A DNA stretch of 64,000 nt from Micromonospora sonchi (GTDB lineage: Bacteria > Actinomycetota > Actinomycetes > Mycobacteriales > Micromonosporaceae): the NCBI RefSeq assembly GCF_014646235.1, contig NZ_BMNB01000003.1, positions 62,001 through 126,000 on the forward strand, read 5' to 3'. Below are positions 57,006 through 64,000 of the stretch, in pieces. Position 1 is the first letter of the stretch; each line of letters starts with the position of its first letter. The position numbers and the translations under genes were made by a program. The notes below the pieces were generated by a model, which saw only the letters and a program-made list of their open reading frames with translations, was not told the origin of the DNA and did not search any database.

Positions 57006-57152
57006 TGATGATCGACACCACTCCGGGCTGATGATCGACACACCTTCGGCGAGGTTGCGGTGTCAGCATGCCCGTGAGGCAGCAACTTCGCCGAAGTTGC
57101 GGTGTCAGCGTGCCGGTGAGGCAGCAGTTTCCCCGAAACTGCGTGGATCACT
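57006..57152. repeat. Dispersed repeat cluster, copy 2
   Basis: Contains TGATGATCGACAC twice (57007, 57030), then two 41/42-bp units beginning TTCGGCGAGGTTGCGG and TTCGCCGAAGTTGCGG and ending GTGAGGCAGCA, then GTTTCCCCGAAACTGCG and GGATCAC. The last two modules are shared with 16206-16277. The palindromes GCAACTTCG/CGAAGTTGC and GCAGTTTC/GAAACTGC could form hairpins. Confidence 0.75.
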
Positions 57153-57649
57153 CAGGGTAGGCGGCCCTGCTCGACCTGGCGGGCGAAGCGCCGCAGCGCC
57201 TGGGTGAGGCTGAACTTCGAGCCCGGCCAGAGCACCGGCCAGGCCACCCGGCCGGCCGGGCCGCCCGGCACGTGGAACCACTCGTGCCAGACCACCTGGC
57301 TGCGGCCGTTCGCCAGCGGGGTGCAGCGCAACACACCCGGGCCACGCAACAGCTTTCCGCAGTGCACCACGCCGATCTCGTACGGTGCATCCACCCGGAC
57401 CACGCGCATCTCGTCCCGCAGCACCGCCGGGCCGAGCGTGGTGACGGCCTCGATCAGGCTGCCCTCACCGCCATCGCCCTCGACCACCCGCACCTTGGTG
57501 AACGGAATCCAGTCGGACTGCCGTTCCCAGGCCAGCAGTGCCGCGAAGACGTTCTCCGCCGGAGCGTTGACGATCACGGTGGCGGTGACCTCACCGGCAC
57601 CGGGCCGAGCCGCCTCGCGGAGATCGTCGGGAATGTCCGCTTCGCTCAC
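57152..57649 (-). CDS. SRPBCC family (polyketide cyclase-like) protein
   Basis: A 165-aa START/Bet v1-like protein: VTATVIVNAPAENVFAALLAWERQSDWIPF is the usual first strand and helix (quoted in part), and WHEWFHVPGGPAGRVAWPVLWPGSKFSL the end. Such proteins bind lipophilic ligands; some are cyclases. Its ATG overlaps the stop of the DivIVA-like gene (ATGA), so they form an operon. Its stop lies in the edge of the repeat cluster. Ligand unknown. Confidence 0.83.
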   Translation of the reverse strand: MSEADIPDDLREAARPGAGEVTATVIVNAPAENVFAALLAWERQSDWIPFTKVRVVEGDGGEGSLIEAVTTLGPAVLRDEMRVVRVDAPYEIGVVHCGKLLRGPGVLRCTPLANGRSQVVWHEWFHVPGGPAGRVAWPVLWPGSKFSLTQALRRFARQVEQGRLP

Positions 57650-58365
57650 GTCGACTTCGAGCGGACCGCGGAAGCGTCCGGCTCGTCCTTCGGCGCCCCG
57701 ACCTGAGCGTCCGCCGCATCGGCCGGCGCCACCTCGCCATGCCCACGGTCGCCGAGCCCGGCGCCATCCGGCCGGTCGGTGGCCGGTCCGGCGTCGGCCG
57801 CCGTCGCCGCGGAGTCCCCGCCCGTCGTGACAGCGGCGAACTCGGTGCCGCTCTCCGGCGTGGGATCCACCGCCAGCGCGGCATCGGCCGACTCGGCCGG
57901 CGCGGCCTCCGCAGCGTCCCCGGCGACCGGCTCAGCGTCCCCGGCGACCGGCTCAGCGCCCCCGGCGACCGGCTCAGCGCCCCCGGTGACCGGCTCGGCG
58001 GCCCGGCCGGCGGACTGCTCGCGGGCCCGCCGCAGGGCGTCGGCCTCGGCCGTCTGCCCCTGCCGCAGCGCTGTCACCTCGGCTTCCAGGACCCCGATCA
58101 GCTCGGTCTTGTAGCCGATGTCGTACGCCGCCCGCCGCATCGCCTGGTCGACCTGAGCCATCCGGTATCCGCGCAACGCGGTGTCGAAGCGCACCTCGCC
58201 CACGTCCGACTCGCGTAGCGGACGGTCGCCGGGCAGCGGCACCGCCCGCCCGTCCGCCTCGGTCGGCACCAGGCCGGGATCCCGGCCGCCGACCAGTGCC
58301 GTCACGCCGAACACGACCGCCGCGACGGTGACCGCCACGACCAGCACGAGCAGAAGCTGACCCAT
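57646..58365 (-). CDS. Membrane protein with DivIVA-type domain (Rv1209-like)
   Basis: A 239-aa protein. One N-terminal helix (LLLVLVVAVTVAAVVFGVTALVG) is followed by VRFDTALRGYRMAQVDQAMRRAAYDIGYKTEL, quoted in part, the DivIVA motif RFxxxLRGYRxxQVDxxL, and a short coiled coil. The second half is an acidic Ala/Pro tail with four AEPVAGG/D repeats encoded by a 21-bp unit. DivIVA domains sense curved membrane or poles, so a role in growth or septation is likely. Confidence 0.82.
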   Translation of the reverse strand: MGQLLLVLVVAVTVAAVVFGVTALVGGRDPGLVPTEADGRAVPLPGDRPLRESDVGEVRFDTALRGYRMAQVDQAMRRAAYDIGYKTELIGVLEAEVTALRQGQTAEADALRRAREQSAGRAAEPVTGGAEPVAGGAEPVAGDAEPVAGDAAEAAPAESADAALAVDPTPESGTEFAAVTTGGDSAATAADAGPATDRPDGAGLGDRGHGEVAPADAADAQVGAPKDEPDASAVRSKST

Positions 58366-58513
58366 CCACTGATCGTGGCACGCCGACGGGAACGGGGCGA
58401 CCCCACTCGGCGCGCCGTACCGGACGGAACCGGGGCTCTCGGCGACCACCGGATAGCGTCAGCGGTGCGCGGCGGCGGGATCGGCCGGCGGCGTACGGCG
58501 TGAAGGAGGCGAC

Positions 58514-59383
58514 GTGGCCGGGGTGCTACGGCTCGGTGGGCGGACGTTCGGCCCCGACGACCTGGTGGTGATGGCGATCGTCAACCGCACCCCGGACTCG
58601 TTCTTCGACCGGGGCGCGACATTCGCCGCCGACAGCGCCCTGCGTGCGGTGGAGCGCGCGGTGGATGAGGGCGCGGAGATCGTCGACATCGGCGGGGTGA
58701 AGGCCGGGCCGGGCAGCGAGGTGGACGTCGCCGAGGAGATCCGGCGTACCGTCGACATCATCGCCGCGGTCCGGACCGCCTTCCCGGAGCTGGTCATTTC
58801 CATCGACACGTGGCGCGCCGAGGTCGCCGTGGAGGCCGTGGCGGCCGGCGCGGACCTGCTCAACGACACCTGGTCCGGAGCTGATCCGGCGCTTGCCCAG
58901 GTCGCCGCGCGGACCGGCGCCGGCCTGGTCTGCACACACGCCGGCGGGCTCAGCCCACGGACCCGACCGCACCGCGCGGCCTTCGACGACGTGGTGGCCG
59001 ACGTCGTACGAACGGTGACCGGGCTCGCCGACCGCGCGGTCTCGCTCGGGGTCCGCGCCGACGGGATCCTCGTCGACCCGGCGCACGACTTCGGTAAGAA
59101 CACCCGGCACTCGCTGGAGATCACCCGGCGGCTCGGGGAACTGGCCGACACCGGGTGGCCACTACTGGTCGCCCTCTCGAACAAGGACTTCATCGGCGAG
59201 GCGTTGGACCTGCCGGTCGGCGAGCGGTTGGAGGGCACCCTGGCCGCCACCGCGATCTCGGCCTGGCTGGGTGCCCGGGTGTTCCGGGCCCATCAGGTTC
59301 GCCCGACCCGCCGCGTCCTCGACATGGTCGGCGCCGTCGCGGGCACCCGCCCACCCGTCCTCACCCGGCGCGGCCTCGCCTGA
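58514..59383 (+). CDS. folP2: Dihydropteroate synthase paralogue (FolP2 type)
   Basis: A 289-aa TIM-barrel DHPS homologue. It begins with LVVMAIVNRTPDSFFDRGAT, the pterin-binding NxTPDSF motif, but the second loop, GGESTRPG in true DHPS, reads GGVKAGPG, without the residues that hold pABA and pyrophosphate. ISIDTWRAEV, NDTW and DPAHDFGKN follow. It matches mycobacterial Rv1207 (FolP2), which is not reported to make dihydropteroate. GGAGG stands 5 nt before the GTG. A link to glucosylglycerate or folate metabolism is not clear. Confidence 0.85.
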   Translation: MAGVLRLGGRTFGPDDLVVMAIVNRTPDSFFDRGATFAADSALRAVERAVDEGAEIVDIGGVKAGPGSEVDVAEEIRRTVDIIAAVRTAFPELVISIDTWRAEVAVEAVAAGADLLNDTWSGADPALAQVAARTGAGLVCTHAGGLSPRTRPHRAAFDDVVADVVRTVTGLADRAVSLGVRADGILVDPAHDFGKNTRHSLEITRRLGELADTGWPLLVALSNKDFIGEALDLPVGERLEGTLAATAISAWLGARVFRAHQVRPTRRVLDMVGAVAGTRPPVLTRRGLA

Positions 59384-59432
59384 CGGTTGGCCGGCCGATG
59401 GAGGTGGTCGGTGCCCGGGGCGACGGGTCGGG

Positions 59433-59810
59433 TCAGGTCCAGGTGAGGATGCGGCGGCGCCAGGCGTAGAGCAGGCCGAGGGCGAGGACGGCGACGAAGA
59501 CCGCCATCTCGGCCACGGTGACCAGCCCGAAACCGGGTCGGTCGAAGACCAGTGCCCACGGGAAGAGGAACACCGCCTCGACGGCGAAGACCACGTAGAG
59601 GTAGGCGTACACGTAGTAGCGGATCTGCATCTGCGCCCAGTCGCCCCCGACCGGGTCGACGCCGCACTCGTAGCTGGCCCGTTTGCCGGGTGGGTCCGCC
59701 GGCCGGGCGGGCCGCAGGACCCGGTTGGCCGCGAACGCGACGGTCAGGAACAGCACGCCGGCGAGCAGCAACAGCCCGAGCGTCGCGTACGAGCCCAGGT
59801 AACCGGTCAC
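59433..59810 (-). CDS. nuoA: Orphan NADH-quinone oxidoreductase subunit A
   Basis: A 125-aa protein with three helices and the NuoA signature: KRASYECGVDPVGGDWAQMQIRYYVYAYLYVVFAVEAVFLFPWA, quoted as YECGVDPVG and QIRYYVYAYLYVVFAVEA. The conserved Asp/Glu of helix 3 is kept. No other nuo gene is adjacent; folP2 converges on one side and a promoter region lies on the other. It may be a second, solitary copy. Confidence 0.88.
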   Translation of the reverse strand: MTGYLGSYATLGLLLLAGVLFLTVAFAANRVLRPARPADPPGKRASYECGVDPVGGDWAQMQIRYYVYAYLYVVFAVEAVFLFPWALVFDRPGFGLVTVAEMAVFVAVLALGLLYAWRRRILTWT

Positions 59811-60129
59811 GGTCGGTCAGCCTACCGTCCAGGCCGACCCGGTGCGGCGTCGTGAACTTGTTTTCGCGGCAACCGTGCTGCCGTCGGGCGAGACCGGTGC
59901 GCCGATCACCGGTACGCGGAACAGCCCGCCAGCGTCAGCGTTGGCGGGCGGCGGTGATCTGGATTACGGCGAGGTGGACGAAACCCCCCAAGAGCATGCA
60001 TAAACCCTCACAATCCGATCCCAGTCGACGGACCTGCGGGCAAAGGGCGACCCCGATCCGACGTAGGCTCTCAGGTGAGGAACGACAGCGGGCCGGACGG
60101 TCACCGGACGGCCGGGGCAGCGGTGCGTC
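59811..60129. other. Intergenic region between nuoA and korA leader
   Basis: About 320 bp without a supported gene. It includes a less GC-rich stretch at 59985-60025 (AGCATGCATAAACCCTCACA), probably part of the korAB promoter region, and GTGAACTTGTTTTCGCGG at 59851 before nuoA. No riboswitch or clear operator was recognised. Confidence 0.45.
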
Positions 60130-60136
60130 AAGGAGG
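60130..60136 (+). promoter_or_regulatory. Perfect Shine-Dalgarno of the korA leader ORF
   Basis: AAGGAGG, five nucleotides before GTG 60142. It is the strongest ribosome site in this part of the window yet serves a 25-codon ORF and not korA itself. Confidence 0.7.
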
Positions 60137-60141
60137 TTCCC

Positions 60142-60219
60142 GTGGCCGGGCAAGACGGGGTCACCAGCCAGTTCAGCCGGCCGCGGCGCGGCACGCAACG
60201 AAACGAGGTGCGGCTGTGA
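60142..60219 (+). CDS. 25-codon leader ORF coupled to korA
   Basis: GTG 60142 to TGA 60217-60219 encodes 25 residues, polar and basic (MAGQDGVTSQFSRPRR at the start). It has an ideal AAGGAGG with 5-nt spacing, and its stop overlaps the korA start (GTGA at 60216-60219). Ribosomes that end here would re-initiate on korA. No regulatory amino-acid run (Cys, Trp, His) is seen, so attenuation is unlikely; coupling to raise korA translation is the simplest reading. Confidence 0.55.
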   Translation: MAGQDGVTSQFSRPRRGTQRNEVRL

Positions 60220-62063
60220 GCAAGCAGATCCGCCAGCTGGACCGGGTCGTCATCCGGTTCGCCGGTGATTCCGGCGACGGCATGCAGCTCACCGGTGACC
60301 GGTTCACCTCGGAGACCGCTCAGATGGGCAACGACATTTCCACGCTGCCCAACTTCCCGGCCGAGATCCGGGCGCCCGCCGGCACCCTGCCGGGTGTCTC
60401 GAGTTTCCAGGTGCACTTCGCCGACTACGACATCCTCACTCCCGGCGACGCGCCGAACGTGCTGGTGGCGATGAACCCGGCGGCGCTCAAGGCGAACCTC
60501 GTCGACCTGCCCCGGGGTGCCGACATCATCGTCAACACCGACGAGTTCACCAAGCGCAATCTGGCCAAGGTCGGATACTCGAGCAACCCGCTCGACGACG
60601 ACACGCTCGCCGGCTACGCGGTGCACCCGGTGGCGCTGACCTCGATGACGATCGGCGCCCTGGCCGAGCAGGACGTGTCCAAGAAGGACGCCGAGCGGGC
60701 CAAGAACATGTTCGCCCTCGGTCTGCTCAGCTGGATGTACTCCCGGCCGTACGAGTCGACCCTGCGGTTCCTGGAGCGCAAGTTCGCCCGGCGGCCCGAG
60801 TTGGTCGCGGCGAACGTCGCCGCATTCAAGGCCGGCTGGAACTTCGGCGAGACCACCGAGGACTTCGCCGTCCGGTACGAGGTCAAGCCGGCCAAGATGC
60901 CGCCGGGCACCTACCGCAACATCACCGGCAACGCCGCGCTCTCGCTCGGCATCGTGGCCGCCGGGGTCCGCTCCGGCCTGCCGGTCTTCCTCGGCGCGTA
61001 CCCGATCACGCCGGCCTCGGACATCCTGCACGAGCTGAGCAAGCACAAGCGGTTCGGCGTCACCACCATGCAGGCCGAGGACGAGATCGCCGCGATCGGC
61101 GCGGCGCTGGGCGCGTCGTACGGCGGCGCGCTCGGGGTGACCACCACCAGCGGGCCCGGCGTGGCGCTCAAGGGCGAGACGATCTCCCTCGCGGTGGCGC
61201 TGGAGTTGCCGCTGGTCATCGTCGACGTGCAGCGGGCCGGGCCGTCCACCGGGATGCCGACCAAGACCGAGCAGGCCGACCTGAACATGGCCCTGTTCGG
61301 CCGGCACGGCGAGGCACCGGTGGCGGTGATCGCCCCGAAGTCGCCCTCCGACTGCTTCTACGCCGCGCTGGAGGCGGCGCGAATCGCACTGACCTACCGC
61401 ACGCCGGTGATCCTGCTCTCCGACAACTACGTCGCCAACGGTTCCGAGCCGTGGCTGCTGCCGGACGTGGACACCCTGCCGGACCTGCGGGTGGAGTTCG
61501 CCACCGCGCCGAACGGCGAGGACGGCACCACCTTCCTGCCGTACCTGCGCGACCCGCAGACCCTGGCTCGGCCGTGGGCGATTCCCGGCACCCCGGGCCT
61601 GGAGCACCGGATCGGCGGGCTGGAGAAAGCCGACAAGACCGGCGACATCTCGTACGATCCGGCCAACCACGACTACATGGTGCGGACCCGGGCCGCCCGG
61701 ATCGACACGATCCCGGTCCCGGACGTCGAGGTGGAGGACCCGGACGGGGACGCCCGGGTGCTGGTGCTCGGCTGGGGCTCGACCTACGGCCCGATCGGCG
61801 CCGCCTGCCGGGCCCTGCGCCAGCGGGGCCTGCCGGTCGCGCAGGCGCACCTGCGGCACCTCGCGCCGATGCCGGCCAACCTGGGCGCGGTGCTGCGCTC
61901 GTACGACCGGCTGGTCATCCCTGAGATGAACCTCGGCCAGCTCGCCCACGTGATCCGGGCCCGCTACCTGGTCGACGCGATCGGCTACAACCAGGTCCGT
62001 GGTCTGCCGTTCACCGCCGCCGAGCTGGAGACGATGCTGGAAGAGGTCCTGAAGAATGTCTGA
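60216..62063 (+). CDS. korA: 2-oxoacid:ferredoxin oxidoreductase, alpha (gamma-alpha fused) subunit
   Basis: A 615-aa protein. The gamma domain at the N-terminus (VVIRFAGDSGDGMQLTGDRF, residues 10-190) is fused to the alpha domains (GNAALSLGIVAAGVRSGLPVFLGAYPITPASDILHEL, quoted in part; MQAEDEIAAIGAALGASYGG; TTTSGPGVALKGE). With KorB it oxidises 2-oxoglutarate to succinyl-CoA with reduced ferredoxin, as in mycobacterial KorAB (Rv2455c/Rv2454c), an oxygen-tolerant CoA-dependent step of the TCA cycle. GTG 60216 has GAGGTG 5 nt upstream. The stop overlaps korB by 8 bp. Confidence 0.94.
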   Translation: MSKQIRQLDRVVIRFAGDSGDGMQLTGDRFTSETAQMGNDISTLPNFPAEIRAPAGTLPGVSSFQVHFADYDILTPGDAPNVLVAMNPAALKANLVDLPRGADIIVNTDEFTKRNLAKVGYSSNPLDDDTLAGYAVHPVALTSMTIGALAEQDVSKKDAERAKNMFALGLLSWMYSRPYESTLRFLERKFARRPELVAANVAAFKAGWNFGETTEDFAVRYEVKPAKMPPGTYRNITGNAALSLGIVAAGVRSGLPVFLGAYPITPASDILHELSKHKRFGVTTMQAEDEIAAIGAALGASYGGALGVTTTSGPGVALKGETISLAVALELPLVIVDVQRAGPSTGMPTKTEQADLNMALFGRHGEAPVAVIAPKSPSDCFYAALEAARIALTYRTPVILLSDNYVANGSEPWLLPDVDTLPDLRVEFATAPNGEDGTTFLPYLRDPQTLARPWAIPGTPGLEHRIGGLEKADKTGDISYDPANHDYMVRTRAARIDTIPVPDVEVEDPDGDARVLVLGWGSTYGPIGAACRALRQRGLPVAQAHLRHLAPMPANLGAVLRSYDRLVIPEMNLGQLAHVIRARYLVDAIGYNQVRGLPFTAAELETMLEEVLKNV

Positions 62064-63090
62064 GCCCGTCGCCCTCAAGCTCACCGCGAAGGACTTCAAG
62101 TCCGACCAGGAGGTGCGCTGGTGCCCCGGCTGCGGTGACTACGCGATCCTGGCCGCCATACAGCAGTTCATGCCCGAGCTGAACATCCCCCGGGAGAACA
62201 CGGTCTTCATCTCGGGCATCGGCTGCTCGTCGCGCTTCCCGTACTACATGAACACCTACGGGATGCACTCGATCCACGGGCGGGCCCCGGCGATCGCCAC
62301 CGGCCTGTCGGTCTCCCGCCCCGACCTGTCGGTGTGGGTGGTCACCGGCGACGGCGACGCGCTCTCCATCGGCGGCAACCACCTGATCCACGCCCTGCGC
62401 CGCAACGTCAACTTCAAGATCCTGCTGTTCAACAACCGGATCTACGGCCTGACCAAGGGGCAGTACAGCCCCACCTCCGAGGTCGGCAAGATCACCAAGT
62501 CGACGCCGGTCGGGTCGGCGGACGCGCCCTTCAACCCCATCTCGCTGGCCCTGGGCGCGGAGGCCACCTTCGTCGGGCGGACCATCGACTCCGACCGTAA
62601 GCACCTCCAGTCGGTGCTGCGCGCCGCCGCCGAGCACGAGGGTTCCGCCTTCGTGGAGATCTACCAGAACTGCAACATCTTCAACGACGGCGCATTCGAG
62701 CAGCTCAAGGACCCGGCGACCCGGGACGACCACCTGATCCGGCTGGAGCACGGTCAGCCGATCACGTTCGGCAAGGACGGCCAGTTCTGCGTGGTGCACC
62801 CACCGGGTGGTTTCGGTCTGGAGGTACGCGAGACCGCGTCGACCCCGGCCGAGGAGATCGTCGTACACGACGCGAACTTCGCCGACCCGGCGTACGCGTT
62901 CGCGCTGTCCCGGCTGCCCGGATTCGACCTGCGCAACACCCCGATCGGCGTGTTCCGCTCGGTGCGCCGACCGTCCTACGACAGCGTGGTGCAGGACCAG
63001 TTGGCGGAGGCGAAGGCGAAGGTGACCGAGCCCCCGGAGCAGCAGCTCGCCGGCCTGCTGGCCAGCGGCGACACCTGGACGATCAGCTGA
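62056..63090 (+). CDS. korB: 2-oxoacid:ferredoxin oxidoreductase, beta subunit
   Basis: A 344-aa TPP-binding subunit: VRWCPGCGDYAILAAIQ and GIGCSSRFPYY supply Fe-S-cluster cysteines; VVTGDGDALSIGGNHLIHALRRN is the TPP/Mg motif (GDGD...N), and LLFNNRIYGLTKGQYSPTS the following loop. Length and absence of extra ferredoxin domain fit the KorB of actinobacteria. It overlaps korA (ATGTCTGA) and ends in a strong hairpin. Confidence 0.95.
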   Translation: MSEPVALKLTAKDFKSDQEVRWCPGCGDYAILAAIQQFMPELNIPRENTVFISGIGCSSRFPYYMNTYGMHSIHGRAPAIATGLSVSRPDLSVWVVTGDGDALSIGGNHLIHALRRNVNFKILLFNNRIYGLTKGQYSPTSEVGKITKSTPVGSADAPFNPISLALGAEATFVGRTIDSDRKHLQSVLRAAAEHEGSAFVEIYQNCNIFNDGAFEQLKDPATRDDHLIRLEHGQPITFGKDGQFCVVHPPGGFGLEVRETASTPAEEIVVHDANFADPAYAFALSRLPGFDLRNTPIGVFRSVRRPSYDSVVQDQLAEAKAKVTEPPEQQLAGLLASGDTWTIS

Positions 63091-63091
63091 C

Positions 63092-63120
63092 CTTCCCCGG
63101 CGGCACGACCGCCGGGGAAG
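63092..63120. terminator. Bidirectional terminator between korB and the channel gene
   Basis: A perfect 12-bp stem (CTTCCCCGGCGG / CCGCCGGGGAAG) with a 5-nt loop, starting 2 nt after the korB stop and ending 2 nt before the stop of the convergent gene. Confidence 0.82.
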
Positions 63121-63121
63121 A

Positions 63122-64000
63122 TCAGGGCAGGGTGTTCGCGGTGGGGCGGTCGTCGCGTACGTGCACCAGCAGGTCGCCGGTCTCGACCACCGCGCCCGCC
63201 TGGTCCGCCAGGGTGACCACCTTGCCCCGGCGGACCAGCGCGATGACGAGCGCGTCCAGCTCACGAGGGTTCCGACCGACCTCGTGGCGCTCGGCCGACC
63301 GCATCGCCAACGCCATGCCCTGACCGGGGGTGAGCAGGTCCTCCACCACGTCGATCAGCGGCGGAGCCGTGGTCGACAGGCCGAGCAGCCGGCCGGCCGT
63401 CGCCGAGGACACGATCACGTGGTGCGCCCCGCTCTGCTTGAGCAGCGGGGCGTTCTCCGCCTCCCGGGCGGCGGCGATGATCCGGACCTGGCCGGCGGTG
63501 ATCTGGCGTGTGGTCAGTGCCACCAGGACCGACGAGTCGTCGCTGTCGGTGGCGATGATCACGGCCTTGGCGGTCCGTACGTGTGCCTGGTTGAGCACCG
63601 AGGATCGGGTCGCCGACCCCTCGACGGCGACGAGGCCGTTCGAGGTGGCCTGCCGCAGCGCCGAGCCGTCGCGCTCCACCACGACGATTCGGGACTTGTC
63701 GAGCCCGTTCTCCATCAGGGCGGAGATGGCGCTGCGCCCCTTCGTCCCGTAGCCGCAGATGATGATGTGGTCCTTCACGCTCTTCTCCCAGCGGTGCTGG
63801 CGGCGGCCGGTCCGGTACTGCTCGGTCAGCACCTCCAAAGTGGTGCCGACCAGAATGATCAGGAACAGCACCCGGGCCGGGGTGATGAACAGGACGTTGA
63901 CCAGCCGGGCCGCCTGGGTGGCCGGCACGATGTCGCCGTACCCGGTGGTGGAGAGCGAGACCACCGCGTAGTAGAAGCAGTCCACCAGGGTCATGCCGTC
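63122..64000 (-). CDS. Potassium channel with TrkA-N (RCK) domain, 5' end outside window
   Basis: Frame open to the right edge, so the N-terminus and first helix are missing. Visible are the pore helix and selectivity filter (VVSLSTTGYGDIVP, with TxGYGD), the inner helix (LVNVLFITPARVLFLIILVG), and the RCK/TrkA-N domain (DHIIICGYGTKGRSAISAL, GxGxxG; VVVERDG) followed by a TrkA-C domain (LDALVIALVRRGKVV). It is a ligand-gated K+ channel of the inner membrane, probably controlled by NAD(H) or another nucleotide. Converges on korB. Confidence 0.9.
   Translation of the reverse strand, partial: DGMTLVDCFYYAVVSLSTTGYGDIVPATQAARLVNVLFITPARVLFLIILVGTTLEVLTEQYRTGRRQHRWEKSVKDHIIICGYGTKGRSAISALMENGLDKSRIVVVERDGSALRQATSNGLVAVEGSATRSSVLNQAHVRTAKAVIIATDSDDSSVLVALTTRQITAGQVRIIAAAREAENAPLLKQSGAHHVIVSSATAGRLLGLSTTAPPLIDVVEDLLTPGQGMALAMRSAERHEVGRNPRELDALVIALVRRGKVVTLADQAGAVVETGDLLVHVRDDRPTANTLP

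Noticed and set aside
59811..60129. Riboswitch before korAB
   Set aside because: No conserved riboswitch core could be recognised; the leader ORF explains the space better.
59964..62099. 711-codon frame antisense to korA
   Set aside because: Shadow of korA third positions (His/Gln/Val/Arg-rich), no domain.

Overview
This window is very GC-rich, dense in GTG starts and -10-only leaderless promoters, and has the gene orders of a high-GC actinomycete. The mix of Pro/Gly-rich DUF4190/DUF4352 membrane proteins, a SigE-family sigma factor with its propeller-type partner, and several small conserved proteins points to the Micromonosporaceae (Micromonospora/Salinispora type). This is an inference from content, not a database result. 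Two blocks are collinear, from memory, with Mycobacterium tuberculosis: rsmI/pmt and galU-moeA-rimJ-Rv0996 plus Rv0992c-Rv0991c (0.6-24 kb), and a block resembling Rv1207-Rv1234 (46-59 kb). There is no rRNA, transposase, integrase, prophage or CRISPR array. One tRNA gene, Ala(CGC), is present.

0-16 kb: a truncated membrane protein, divergent rsmI and protein mannosyltransferase, a cell-surface set (DUF4352 protein, VWA protein and a membrane-anchored partner), a DUF4132 pair, a secreted GH43/CBM42 arabinofuranosidase with a LacI-type operator, an SDR/LysR divergent pair with a T-N11-A box, another SDR, and an ECF sigma factor overlapping its probable anti-sigma partner. 16-24 kb: tRNA-Ala, a 660-bp non-coding stretch with tandem and dispersed repeats, then a leftward series GGDEF - galU - gephyrin-like MoeA (Glp) - RimJ-like acetyltransferase - SepX/GlpR, which links sugar nucleotide supply, c-di-GMP and cell division. 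Divergent from it are 5-formyl-THF cyclo-ligase and a zinc-ribbon FmdB/Ruc-type chaperone preceded by a perfect CIRCE (HrcA) palindrome.

24-36.5 kb: small membrane proteins, a Fur-family regulator, a RecB/Cas4-like nuclease, MarC, a PHP phosphoesterase, the SigE-family operon, a PH-domain membrane protein with an unlisted 52-aa partner, a SpoU methyltransferase, thioredoxin behind a SigR-type promoter, and an HTTM-like/DCC cassette. 36.5-38.7 kb holds the most striking locus: a radical-SAM protein of the Rv2578c/SPL-like type whose CxxxCxxC iron-sulfur motif is interrupted by a 340-aa LAGLIDADG intein. It is preceded by a near-consensus LexA (SOS) box and ends in a beta-clamp-binding-like QLSLL tail. 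Together these suggest a DNA-damage-induced, clamp-tethered repair enzyme whose activity depends on protein splicing.

38.7-64 kb: a CoA-binding protein, two DUF4190 proteins, SDRs, a CitE-like lyase, a DMT transporter, PhzF, MgtE-N/CBS and DUF1003 proteins, Mrp, TatB, an HtrA-type protease, an O-methyltransferase, PepA, DUF3117, PaaX with an enoyl-CoA hydratase, a 3-methyladenine glycosylase, SRPBCC and DivIVA-type proteins, a FolP2-type DHPS paralogue, an orphan NuoA, the korAB 2-oxoacid:ferredoxin oxidoreductase with a coupled 25-codon leader ORF, and a truncated potassium channel with a TrkA-N domain. Gene starts were chosen from Shine-Dalgarno spacing, overlaps or -10 motifs. Family names rest on motif recognition without a search.
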